In this document: one piece after another, positions 51,501-62,367 of the stretch
Position numbering within the stretch: position 1 is the first letter of the stretch
Layout: each line of letters opens with the position of its first letter
Source: Rhineura floridana
Taxonomy: Eukaryota > Chordata > Lepidosauria > Squamata > Rhineuridae
NCBI RefSeq assembly: GCF_030035675.1
Contig: NC_084482.1
Span: 218,077,943 to 218,141,942, forward strand
Reading direction: 5' to 3'
DNA: 64,000 nucleotides
The notes under the pieces: model-generated
Seen by the model: only the letters and a program-made list of their open reading frames with translations
The model's database searches: none
What the model was told of the DNA's origin: nothing
Made by a program: the position numbers and the translations under genes

Positions 51501-54500
51501 TTTAAAACAATTAAAACACTAGCCACTTGTTAAAAAGATTAAAACAGATCAGCATCTATTAGTAATGCTAATGGACTGCCTTCAAGTCGTTTCTGACTTA
51601 TGGTGACCCTATGAATAGGGTTTTTATGGTAAGCAGTATTCAGAGGGGGTTTACCATTGCCTTCCTCTGTGGCTGAGAGGCAGTGACTGGCCCAAAGTCA
51701 CCAAGTGAGCTTTGTGGCTGTGTGGGGATTCGAACCCTGGTCTCTGGAAAGCCTGGCCTAAAAAGAAATGTTTCAAGAAGGTGTGAAAAGGAGCATAGCA
51801 AAGGGTTTAAAACTTAATTAAATAGTCTGGGCCAGATTCAGGTGGGGTGAGCCTCAGATCATATTAGGGGGTGTATACAGCCCTAGAAAATACTTTTCCC
51901 CATCAAGAAACTAAAAAAAAATCATTTAATAATTCTTTGTTTGTAGATATATTTATAAGAACTCCCAGACACTGCTAGACTTTCAGCTAGTAATGAATAA
52001 AGTTAAAAACAAATTTAAAGTGTCATTAAAAAAAAACTATTATAAAAGATCTAGAGAACAAGTTTTATTGGTTTCTGACAGCTACAAAAAATATTATGGC
52101 TTTAAGCGGACATGAATTCAAAGGCACTTCTGAGTAGACATTCATAGACTTGCACTTTCAATAGTGCAAAAAGTTTGCTCCTTGCCCTTGCCTGAGCATC
52201 AGGCACATGGAGGCTTCCTCCACCCCATAAAGCTCCTGAGGGGATGAGGTGAATCTGCCTCTACAACCACAACTTTATTACATAAAGAACGGTCATTGGA
52301 AAAAGCCCCAAGTAAATTGTGCAAGTGGTAGCATGTGACATCCCTAGCCCAACCTTTCCAATGCATTTTCCATCACTTTCCTTTCTGCAAAAGTCCCATC
52401 TTTTGGACTAGTGGGTTTGTTGTGCAACAGCTCCAAATCACCTTTAATAGTAAACCTGAATTTGCTGATATGCGATTGAATCCCACCTGAAAATGGTGGC
52501 AGCTTGGAAATGCCTGTTGTAAGATATATCTGTACCCTGAAATCCTGAAAACAAAACAAAAGTATTCTCTTCCTTTCCTCACTAGATCAGTTATGGCTTT
52601 ACTGCTCAGGGTCTTGATGATAACACCCAGTTCCCTTTTGTCTACCGGACAGTCCCCAAAGAAGAAACTCAGTACCCAGGGATTGTCAAACTGCTCCTAC
52701 ATTTTAGATGGACATGGATTGGTCTTACTGCTCCAGACAATGACAATGGAGAAAGGTTTGTGAATGCCTTGACACCTCTACTGATCAACAATGGAATTTG
52801 CATTGCCTTATCAAAAAGACTACCAGAAAAGAATCTGTACCAAAGGCTCAACTCTATTAAACCAAATGTCATATGGAGACAAGTCAATGTATTTATTTAC
52901 TATGAGCATATTCAGGGGGGATGGGGTCCAATCATCATGCTACAAACAGCACTTGAGGAAAACATTGGGGCAAAAGTCTGGATCTCAACAGTTTTTCAGG
53001 ACATCAACTTGAACCTGTGGTTTGATCCTAATCTCTTCCAGTACATTCATGGTTCTCTGGCCTTTGTAATGAAGTCCCAAATAAGAACAAAACATGACTA
53101 CTATAGTCCATTCTCACCTGATCTTGACCAGTTCTGGAAGAAAGCATTTCATTGTTTATATTCAAAGCACTTGTTATCCATGAGAGGTTGGACAAGATGC
53201 ACAGAGAAGGAGAATCTGGAGAAGCTGCCCCAAGAGGAGCTGGAGAGAGCCCTGTCTCAAGATAGCTACAGCACTTACTTCAGTGTCCAGGCTGTGGCTC
53301 AGGCCTTAAGCACTGCATATTCAACCAGAACAAAGCAGATGTGGATGGTGGGTAGACAAGGTGGGCTGGAACGTCAAAGGCTGCAGCCATGGCAGGTATT
53401 TCCTTTCCCTGTTTGCAAACTGTACTCCATTGTCCCAACTTTGGAATCATCATTATCTTGTAGCCAAACTCAAATACTGTAGTGTGGAAAAGTGTTAAAC
53501 TGAGGCAAATCCAATTTGTGAGGTTCAAGGTGGAGGCCAACTCTCCCCCCCCCTACACACTATGCTTATGTCAGAAGAATCTTCTGCTTTCCACTGATGC
53601 CCTGGGACTTCATCTTTTTAGCTAAAGTTGGGATCTTTTCATCTCCCACTCTGCCTTTGCTGGGCCTTCTTTCCAAGCAGAGAGTCTATTCAGCTCAGCC
53701 CCTTGTCCTTCTCATTTGCTAATGTTAACTGTGTATAGAAGTGTGGGGACCTTCTCCGCAGGGGCCCTGAGACTTTGGAATAATCTTCCACTCTAGGATG
53801 CACACCTTAACATCTTAAGAAGCTGAGAGCAATGCTGTCAGGAGTCTAGACCAAGAGGCTAGACTCCTAGCAGGGGCACCCAAAGTGGAATGGTCAGAGC
53901 TGAGACACCAGACTAAGATGCATCCAGACTCAGAGGAAGGCAATGATAAACCACCTCTGAATACCTCTTACCACAAAAACCCTATGAACAGAGTATCCAA
54001 AATGCAACACAAGATAGTGCTGGAAGACAGGGAATTTCATGACAGAGGTTTATTCTCTAAAGGACGTTTTATATGAATGGTGCTATATAAAATGTTTAAT
54101 CAATAAAAGATGTGCACTGGTCCCAGTTCAGAGGAGATTAAAGCTCAATGTGAACAGGGCTGAGAAATCAGGCTTGGGTTCATGTTTTCTTAATGCTGGG
54201 GTTTTCCATCATTCCAGCTTCACCCTTTCTTAAGAGAAATCCAGTTTTTGAATGCTTCATTGGGTGGCCTGCATTTGGATGAGAATGGGGACCTGCCAGG
54301 CAACTATGATATTGAGAACTGGGTCATGTTTTCCAATGAGTCCCGTGTTCGAGTGAAAGTTGGGAGCATAGAGAGAGGAAAGTCTGCTGACATTAAACTC
54401 ACCATTAACCCGGAAGCCATTGTGTGGCCCAAGCAGTTTAGCAAGGTAGGAGACACTTGATTCCAAGTGGCATCTGTTAAGCTCTAATACTTTGTTGAAT

Positions 54501-57500
54501 AATTCACACAGAGCTTCAACTACAATCCTTTCAAACCTTACCGTGGACTAAGTCCTACTGAATATAGTGCAGGAGCTGGGAACTTGCAGGCCAAGACCTC
54601 ACATTCTACACATCTCTGTTGAATTTTGGAGCCCTAGGAAATCAGTGTTTATAGCTGGCCTGGCACCATAGTTGGTCATGGGCCAAAGGCCCCAGAAGCT
54701 CAGAAGAGCTCCTTGTGATGTCCTTCCCCGCCTGTGACCACTAGTGATGTCTTACTACTGTCAGGCCCACCTTATGATGTGCAGCCCACCTCTGGTCACC
54801 CCCAGTCAGGAACGTCAGGTTTATTTTTACCTTTCACCACACTAGCACAGATCTCAAAAGATCCCCCTGCTAGGCCACACTACCCAACACTCTGTATCCC
54901 TTATAGCCTATAGACTGTCCCTTAGTCTCTGCCTGGCTATCTCGATACCTTGAGTCTATGGGTATAGGTAATTCCCAAACCCCCCTGCAGCCTCTTGCCT
55001 CTGAAGCTTACAGCTCTGGGTTTCTCTGTGGTACTGGATACAATATCTTTTCCTCCGCAGCAGCCACTATTTGATACAATTACTTTTCAGCCTTGGTTAC
55101 TCTGCCATCCCCCCTGGTCTGTGTATCCCAGCTGAAGAATCAGGTTTTTAGTAAACCAAGAAATATTTATTAAGCATTAGAAATAACAAGATTACTTAAG
55201 ACTTTGTTTACAAGCGTATGGTTTCATATATGTTCTCTTATGTACTTTACTTCCTAATAATTGCCTCAGAACTCCTGTTTCACTCTCTCAACAGCCACCT
55301 TATACTCTCCACACCAACCTCTCCAACACACCAACAACACACCACCAAAACAACACCACCACAAAACACCACCCCGATTCAACTGTCATCCTCTCATTTA
55401 TACTTCCAGCCATTCAAACGCTCAGCCAATCATCCAGCATTCTACAGCCCAGGTACTCCCCCTCCTCACTCACTCCACTTACCATATGTCTTATACTAAA
55501 CCAGCACTTACCATATTTACATTACAGTCAGGAACATCACACTCCTCTACAGTCCAGCCCAGCAGTGCTTCCTTTACCACTCTCCATGCCAGTCTCCCTG
55601 ATAGCTGTTTTGATGTTGCATTGGCAGTGCTCTTGATTTTGAACAGAACCCAATCTGGGGTTCATACTGCAGCAGCTGCCTGCCATTTTAATTTGCCCAG
55701 CAAGAAATCCACTGCCCCACAGAGCAATGACATTTTAGGCAACTTCCAAAATGGAGTGGAAATGTACAAGGCTGGCACCAGGCATGACTGGGCACTTGGG
55801 CACCAGCCTGCCCTGAGTCCACAGTGCTGTATCCCAACGCGCACACACACCTAATAATAATCCCACCCACATGCCCACCTATTTCTCATGCCATGTGAAT
55901 GATGTGCATGCTGTGTGTGCATGCCTGCCATTAACCAAGATGGCAGCTGTATCATCAGCTCTTAGGGAAGCCCCTGCTGCCATCTTGGGTGATGGCAGGC
56001 AGGCACACAGCACACATGGCAGTCACACTGGTGGAAGAGGTAGGGGGCATGCTGGCAGGCTTATTGAAGTCCACACTGTCTATGTGTGTGTGTGTGTGTG
56101 TGTGTAGAAGCTCCCTCTCTATGATCCAGGGTAAGGTTGGGTTGCAGGAGCTGACACTGCCGCAAATCATGGAACAGGGGAGCCACCTCCCCATCCTAAG
56201 GAGGGGCCCTTCAGGGGCCCCTTTGGGCCACAGGGCCCCTCAGCCAAGGCTCAACCGGGCCACCCTCTGGTGCTGTATAAATACTTAATAATTAATCCAT
56301 CTTTCACAAATGTGCATCCCAGTTGAGTCTTATTTTCAGCATAAAACCTATGAAATAATGTAGGCTACATAGCACTCTGGACATTCTGGCATCTCATACA
56401 AAAAGTCATCCAGTGCCTACACATCCTTGGCACACCTCCACTCTTCTTAACAAGCCTTTCCTTTCCTAGATGTGACATCATAAATTTGGTTCTTTCCTGT
56501 GCTCTCTGTCCTCATGTTGACAACTGTGCGATGCACCCCAAAGAAGATTCCCTGCCATACCATTCTGCATTAAAAGGGATTCCCTGAAAATGGGGCCTGT
56601 GTTAATTTGGGGTCCCTGGAACTAAACACCTGTTTCAGCTTTTAAAAATTCTATAAACCATTTCCATAGATACAAATGATGGGGAATTTTATATATACAT
56701 ACATGTATAGCTAATGGGGAATTCAATATACATAAACAATAAGCAAAATGTATTCTTCTATAAATCTATAAAGGTTCATAACATTTTAATAGTTTAGTAG
56801 AAAACCAGATCTTTTTCTTTTTGGAGCTATCACCTCTGACCATGCTGGTTTGTTTGGAACTATTTGTACTCAAAATAATAGATAACACTGTGCTGAACAT
56901 CTCATTGTCCCTAAGATGTAGAAAGAAAGATTTGCAGTAGTAAAATGCATAACTAAATTGCTTTGCTCACTAGCTGGAGTGCTTAGTTCACTGTGAAAAT
57001 GTACTTTCAAGTGAAGTATTGAACATTGCCAAATTCACTAGAACACGATGCAGAGAAGTACAGTACCTACGCAATGCCTATGCAAATGCCTGTGTAATAC
57101 TTGTGTAATACTGTCGTGTCTATGTCATTCTGATGTGTTAAATTCTGATTGGCAGATGCTAAAGTATTTGTCCTAAAATGTAGAAAAGCCAAAGTGCAGT
57201 TCTCCACTCACTCAGAGGGAGACTGACCAAGTGTACACTTGTCATCCAATAAAGGCCTACCTTTTTGCTGCAAGCCTGTGTCTTCAATTTTTATTCATGG
57301 ACCCCCAGCAAAGAACCCACAGGAGAAATACAAAATTATCCATCACAAACACCGTTGACACTTTCACTTCAATGCACCTTCTTCTCTTTATGATTAGACC
57401 GTGCCTCAGTCCAGGTGTACAGAAAGCTGTCGCCCTGGATACAAGAAAGTGGCTAAAGAAGGAGAGCCGGTTTGCTGCTATGCTTGTGCTCCATGTGCAG

Positions 57501-58922
57501 AAGGGACCATCTCCACTCAAGAAGGTGGGTTGACTCCGAGGGAAAAAGGCATTCCTTGGGGAAAATAAATAGGGCAAAGATTCACCCAGAAAAAGTTTCT
57601 GTGAATATTCCAATGACACTTTTGATTGTGGATCCTTTATTGGCTAGCGTATTTTAATTGCCATAATTATTTGATAAGATCGGTTGACAGACATAAACTT
57701 GAGAAATAAATTGCAAGAGACCAAGTAGTGAGAGGGTTTGATAGATACTGCCTATACCATACAACCTTTTATGGTTTTTATCACAGCCTACATACTTATA
57801 TCTGATTGGGACAGACATATGTTTTAATATCTTGGCCTGTATCCACTCTGGTTATTCTGGAGCGTAATCCTCCAAATGGAACACAGATTATGATGCATTT
57901 ATGCTGAATGTACAGGTTAATGAAGTTGCTCCTCTTTTATGGAATGCAACAGAACAAAGAATGTGATGGTTATAAGCTTGAAATTACTGAAGCCTCTCTT
58001 CTTCTTTTCAGATGCAGAACATTGCAACAAATGCCCAGAACATCAGTATCCAAACAAGGACCTAGATCAATGTGTTCCCAAGATTGTCACATTCCTGTCC
58101 TTTAAAGAGTCTTTAGGGACCATCCTTGTTTCTTTTGCTTTATTCTTGTCATTAACTACGAGTTTTGTTTTAGGAATCTTCATTAAATATATTGACACTC
58201 CAGTAGTCAAAGCCAACAACCAGAATCTTTCATACATCCTCCTTATCTCCCTCCTGCTTTCCTTTTTGTCCTCCTTCCTGTTCACCAACCGGCCAAGGAA
58301 AACAACCTGCCTTCTCCGACAAACAGCCTTCAGCATCATTTTCTCAGTTTCCATCTCTTCTGTCTTGGCAAAAACCATCACTGTAGTGCTAGCCTTCCTG
58401 GCCACAAAGCCAGGGGACAGGGTGAGGAGGTGGCTGGGGAAGAGTCTGGCCAACTCCATTGTCATTTCCAGTTCTAGTATCCAAGTTGTCATCTGCACCA
58501 TCTGGCTAGTGATCTCTCCCCCATTCCCAGACTCTGACATGCATTCCCAGCCTGGAGAAATCATCCTGCAATGCAACGAAGGGTCTGTGACCATGTTTTA
58601 TGGTTCCCTTGGCTACATGGGCTTTCTGGCTGCCACCAGCTTTGCAGTGGCTTTCCTGGCCAGGAGGCTGCCTGGGGCCTTCAATGAAGCCAAGCTGATC
58701 ACCTTCAGCATGCTGGTCTTCTGCAGTGTTTGGGTGTCCTTTGTGCCCACCTACCTGAGCACAAAGGGGAAATACATGGCAGCCGTGCAGGTCTTCTCTA
58801 TCTTGGCCTCCAGTGCTGGGCTCCTGGGCTGCATCTTCCTTCCCAAATGCTACATCATTGTACTGAGGCCTGATCTGAATACAAAGGAGTGTCTGATAAC
58901 AAAAACTAAAGATGGCATCTGA
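48372..58922 (+). CDS. VMN2R26-like: Vomeronasal type-2 receptor (V2R26-like), copy 2, six coding exons, intact
   Basis: Exons 48372-48595, 49854-50133, 52586-53395, 54218-54445, 57398-57524 and 58012-58922 splice in frame to 859 residues. Differences from copy 1 as I read them: G209R, A304V, I330M, R331K, T389R, Q776L (copy 1 to copy 2) and three synonymous changes. At 209 (HFRW) and 776 (ARRLPGAF) copy 2 carries the residue usual in the family, so copy 2 looks closer to the ancestral receptor. Role, location and signalling partners are expected to be as for copy 1. All splice dinucleotides and the start context are the same. Confidence 0.95.
48635..48912 (-). repeat. Unclassified dispersed repeat B in V2R intron 1, copy 2
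   Basis: Counterpart of 12,888-13,165. Confidence 0.8.
49576..49642 (+). mobile_element. LINE-type 3' tail fragment in V2R intron 1, copy 2
   Basis: Counterpart of 13,829-13,895. Confidence 0.5.
49854..50133 (+). CDS. VMN2R26-like: V2R copy 2 exon 2
   Basis: Residues 75-168, identical to copy 1, with the same pair of AG acceptors four bases apart. Confidence 0.92.
50495..50602. repeat. Short palindromic dispersed repeat in V2R intron 2, copy 2
   Basis: Counterpart of 14,748-14,855. Confidence 0.55.
50802..50884 (+). mobile_element. tRNA-derived SINE head in V2R intron 2, copy 2
   Basis: Counterpart of 15,055-15,137, with intact A and B boxes. Confidence 0.8.
50937..51410 (+). mobile_element. 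BovB LINE 3' fragment in V2R intron 2, copy 2
   Basis: Counterpart of 15,190-15,663, with the same 12-bp flanking duplications. Confidence 0.85.
51576..51750 (-). mobile_element. Sauria SINE in V2R intron 2, copy 2
   Basis: Counterpart of 15,829-16,003. Confidence 0.85.
52586..53395 (+). CDS. VMN2R26-like: V2R copy 2 exon 3
   Basis: Residues 169-438. Seven nucleotide differences from copy 1 fall between the equivalents of 16,959 and 17,500; five change the protein. Arg209, Val304 and Arg389 here are the more usual V2R residues. Confidence 0.94.
53927..53992 (+). mobile_element. SINE/BovB-tail fragment in V2R intron 3, copy 2
   Basis: Counterpart of 18,180-18,245. Confidence 0.5.
54218..54445 (+). 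CDS. VMN2R26-like: V2R copy 2 exon 4
   Basis: Residues 439-514, identical to copy 1. Confidence 0.93.
54714..55541 (-). mobile_element. Solo LTR in antisense in V2R intron 4, copy 2
   Basis: Counterpart of 18,967-19,794, with the same CTCCT direct repeats. Confidence 0.75.
55767..56286. mobile_element. GC-rich hAT-type element remnant with (TG)n in V2R intron 4, copy 2
   Basis: Counterpart of 20,020-20,545. Confidence 0.55.
56083..56105. repeat. (TG)n microsatellite, copy 2 allele (23 bp)
   Basis: Three TG units shorter than copy 1. Confidence 0.95.
57398..57524 (+). CDS. VMN2R26-like: V2R copy 2 exon 5
   Basis: Cysteine-rich linker, residues 515-556 plus one base, identical to copy 1. 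Confidence 0.93.
58012..58922 (+). CDS. VMN2R26-like: V2R copy 2 exon 6
   Basis: Seven-helix exon, residues 557-859. It differs from copy 1 by Leu776 in place of Gln and by one synonymous change at Thr807. Confidence 0.95.
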
Positions 58923-58965
58923 TTGTTTAAAATATTCAGTTTTGATCACAGATGTCCATCAGAGA

Positions 58966-58971
58966 AATAAA
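58966..58971 (+). terminator. Candidate polyadenylation signal of V2R copy 2
   Basis: AATAAA 44 bp after the stop codon, as in copy 1. Confidence 0.5.
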
Positions 58972-59703
58972 GAATGGAGATATAGCAAGTTGTCAGCTTC
59001 CATCCTAAAATGTGTTTGTTAAAGGAAGGGGTTTCTTTTGTTTAAGTGCTCTTGAATTCAGCATAACAATTCACAATTTGATTTGAATTTCTTCCAACAA
59101 TAGGTCATAACATAATTATTAATGCCTTCTTATTGGGTCTAGAGGCAGATGCTCCCCACCCCCTTCAGAGTTTAAGGGGGTGGGAGGATGACTCTATCTA
59201 GCTGATGCTCAGGCATGGACAAGGAGCAAACCTCTTGTACTTTGGGGGGAAACTGGAATTGCAGTGTAATGGCATTTACTCCCAGGTAAAGAAGTATAGG
59301 ATTACCATAGATCTAGGCTTTCCCTCTAGATCTTTTAAAAGAGTATTAAAAAAGTGACAACTTGAAAGTTTATACATCACCCTTCCCCCCAAAGGAGCCC
59401 AGTGTAGCGACCCCATTAACACTACATTAGAAAACAAAGAGGAGAGAAAAAGTTGTTGAACATATGCAGAGTGCCTTTCCCTTCCCTCACCATTTTTCTT
59501 GGGACTGGGGTAGTGACTCACAAAATGGGAGGAGAACAACAAGAGAGCCACAAAGCCCAAGAATGAGTCAAAATCATGATTAAAGTGATGTCTCCCTTCC
59601 CAATCAGCCCAAATCTTGTTAGACTGTTTCCAGCACTGGACCCTCCTTTTTGCCTCATCAGTCCAACGCGATCTGAGAATAGTGAGGTTCAGAAAGTCTA
59701 GAC

Positions 59704-59841
59704 CAGCCTTTCCCAACCGGTGTGCCTCCAGATGTTGTTGGACCACAACTCCCATCAGCCTCAGCCATTGGCAATGCTAGCTGAAGCTGATGGGATTTGT
59801 GGTCCAACAGCATCTGGAGGCACACTGGTTGGGAAAGGCTG
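59704..59841. mobile_element. hAT-type hairpin MITE downstream of V2R, copy 2
   Basis: Counterpart of 23,968-24,105. Confidence 0.85.
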
Positions 59842-59920
59842 GTCTAGGTGCAACAATCGACATCCTGCTTACATGGGAATAAACTATTGAATTCAATAGG
59901 ACTTCTGAGTAGTCATTCAT

Positions 59921-60176
59921 TTATTCATTGGCCATCACTCGTGGCTGAGTAAGATTGTCTTCCAGGGTAAGGTCTTTAACGGTGGGTCCGTAAGTGACTG
60001 TGGAGGCCAATTCTGGATCCACACAGCCTCCCATAGGGAGGACATAGGTTTCCAGATGGAAGATGGTCGCAACGAGGATTTGCTTGACGTGCCTTTCCCT
60101 TAGCTCAGTTGTCACTTTTGCCCTGTACTCGTGCCTCTTCAAAGTCCATAGCACCATTGATAACGGCCAACCTCCA
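59921..60176 (-). mobile_element. LINE ORF2 C-terminal relic, left part, copy 2
   Basis: Counterpart of 24,185-24,440; the right part is 62,289-62,367. Confidence 0.65.
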
Positions 60177-62270
60177 CTTCTGGGAAGGGTTGCTTTGCCT
60201 GTGCTGCCTCTGAGTCAAGCTCTCGTCTCAGAAGAAGCTTTTTCAGCTTTAAAATCAGTCACAATGCTCTTTTTGACTGGTAAAGATTTTCTCCCAGGCA
60301 GGGAGAAACGTAGAGAGATTAACCACAAAGCCTGTTTTTGTGGGGAGGACTGGATTTCATTTATTTATGAGAGAAGGTTCAAACTGCAATGCCGGACGGA
60401 CTTTCATCAAGCTCTAGCTGATTACAGCAACACGTTTATCTTTTCTTTAAAGAAAAACGAACTCTAACAGGCAGATAAGCATCCTTCTTTCTATTTTCTT
60501 TTTTTACTTGGTTTAAATTGGTGCAGCAAAAAAGAGATTTGTCAATGAATCACCTGTGAAGAACTTCTAGGTGAGTTATGGCTTTTCTCTTTCACTAACG
60601 AAATTAAGGAGGAAAGAAATCGAAAAAGCTTATCTTTGTTTTTATCGCAAAAAGCTGTCCTGGAGGTGCATTCTAAAGATACCAACGGAAGAGGGATTTC
60701 TATTTCGAGGAGGGGGGGGGAATTTTTTTGGTCTATTTCATTTGGACGAATCTGCTTGTTCACGACGCCACTAATTGTTTTGATGTTGGGAACTAAGTTT
60801 GTTTTGTATTCCTGAACACATAGAGATAAGGCAGGCTGTACTGTCTACACTGATATAAGCAAGCCTGGAATATTAACCCAATTGTGGCTGAAATAATTTT
60901 TGTTTCTGTGGTTTTAAGAATGACAACCAGGAAAGTGATTGAGACCATGGAAGAAACTATGTTTCAGAAAATAATGGGTGAGATTGAGATAACGAAACAA
61001 ACCCTGAGACAGGGTAGACAGGAGATGAAAATTGAATTTAACAAAATGACGCAGGAGCTTAAAGAAATAGTGGATTCTGTGAGAGAGGAGTTTGATGGGA
61101 TAGGGAAGCTACAAGCCCTGGAGATTGGAACAAATGTGAAATTGGAAAAAGATTTGGAGTTTATGGATGTTAGAAATAAAGTTTACTGTTTGGAATTCAA
61201 CGTTGTCTCTGAAGAAATTAATGAAGATTTTGGTGGTAAAGTTATCAATGTCTTGGATAATTTTCTGGACTGGAATGATGTGATGGAGCTTGACATAGAA
61301 AAAATCTATGGAGTTGGCTACAGATATGTGACAGTGGAGAAACTCTTAAGAGATGAGCCAGTGCATTTTGTAAAAAAGAAGAACAGAGATATGACTTTGC
61401 AGCAATATTTCAGCAACATATTCAGAATTCTTGACTGGAATGATGTGATGGGGCTTGACATAGAAAATTTTTTTGGAATTAACTACAAATATGTGACAGA
61501 GCAGAGATGCACCCAGAGCAGAGATGTGACTTTACAACAATATTTCAACAACATATTCAGAATTGATGGCAAGGACATATTTGTGATGGGGGAAATTCCC
61601 ATCAGACTCTTGTTATATGACTATGGCTATGACAGCAAGATCATCATGGGATACTGATAATGGATGAATGGATACTGAAACCACTGGATTTAACAGGACT
61701 ACTGAAGATGGAAGATGGAAATATTGATAATGGAAGAATGGTTATGGAAATTATTGGACTTAACAGATTTGACGAGATGGATTAATTGATATGTTTACTT
61801 GGAATATGGCTATGATAACAAGATTATTATGGGATACTGATAACGGAAGAATGGCTACTGAAATTACTGGACTTAACAGGATTATTGAAGATGGAAGATG
61901 GAATTAATATAGATAATGGAAGAATGGCTATTGAAATTATTGGGCCTAACAGATTTGAATCAGATGGATTAAGCGACATGTTTATTTGGAGAAAAATTGA
62001 AAGATATATCTCTCAAGGAATTGAAACCTCTCTTTGACTTTTTGTGGAAAGAATAAAATGTTTATGAGATTTGATGATTAATTAAGATAATTACTGGAGG
62101 AAAGTGATTTTATAATATAATTTTATAGATAGGATTGTTATATATTGTAGACCTATAACTGATCTGCGACAAATCGGAAGTCAACATCTTGTTTTATAGT
62201 TTAATTGTTTTTGTTTTGTTTTGTTTCTTGTCTTTGAAAATTTGAATAAAAATTAATGATAAAAAAAAAA
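60177..62270 (+). mobile_element. ORF1-only L1-like element (HAL1-like), copy 2
   Basis: Counterpart of 24,441-26,539, with the 18-bp target-site duplications at 60,159-60,176 and 62,271-62,288. Several small indels (net 7 bp shorter 3' of the ORF) separate the two copies. Confidence 0.8.
60920..61657 (+). CDS. L1-like ORF1 protein of the HAL1-like element, copy 2
   Basis: Counterpart of 25,182-25,919, still open, with Thr replacing Ile in the MEEIMFQ segment and the same internal C-terminal duplication. Confidence 0.75.
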   Translation: MTTRKVIETMEETMFQKIMGEIEITKQTLRQGRQEMKIEFNKMTQELKEIVDSVREEFDGIGKLQALEIGTNVKLEKDLEFMDVRNKVYCLEFNVVSEEINEDFGGKVINVLDNFLDWNDVMELDIEKIYGVGYRYVTVEKLLRDEPVHFVKKKNRDMTLQQYFSNIFRILDWNDVMGLDIENFFGINYKYVTEQRCTQSRDVTLQQYFNNIFRIDGKDIFVMGEIPIRLLLYDYGYDSKIIMGY

Positions 62271-62288
62271 GATAACGGCCAACCTCCA

Positions 62289-62367
62289 ATTGGGACGCTC
62301 ATGGGCCAGAGCTTCCCAGTTCTCAATGTTCATGTTACATGTTTTTAGGTTAGCTTTAAGAACATCT
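62289..62367 (-). mobile_element. LINE ORF2 C-terminal relic, right part, copy 2
   Basis: Counterpart of 26,558-26,636. Confidence 0.6.
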
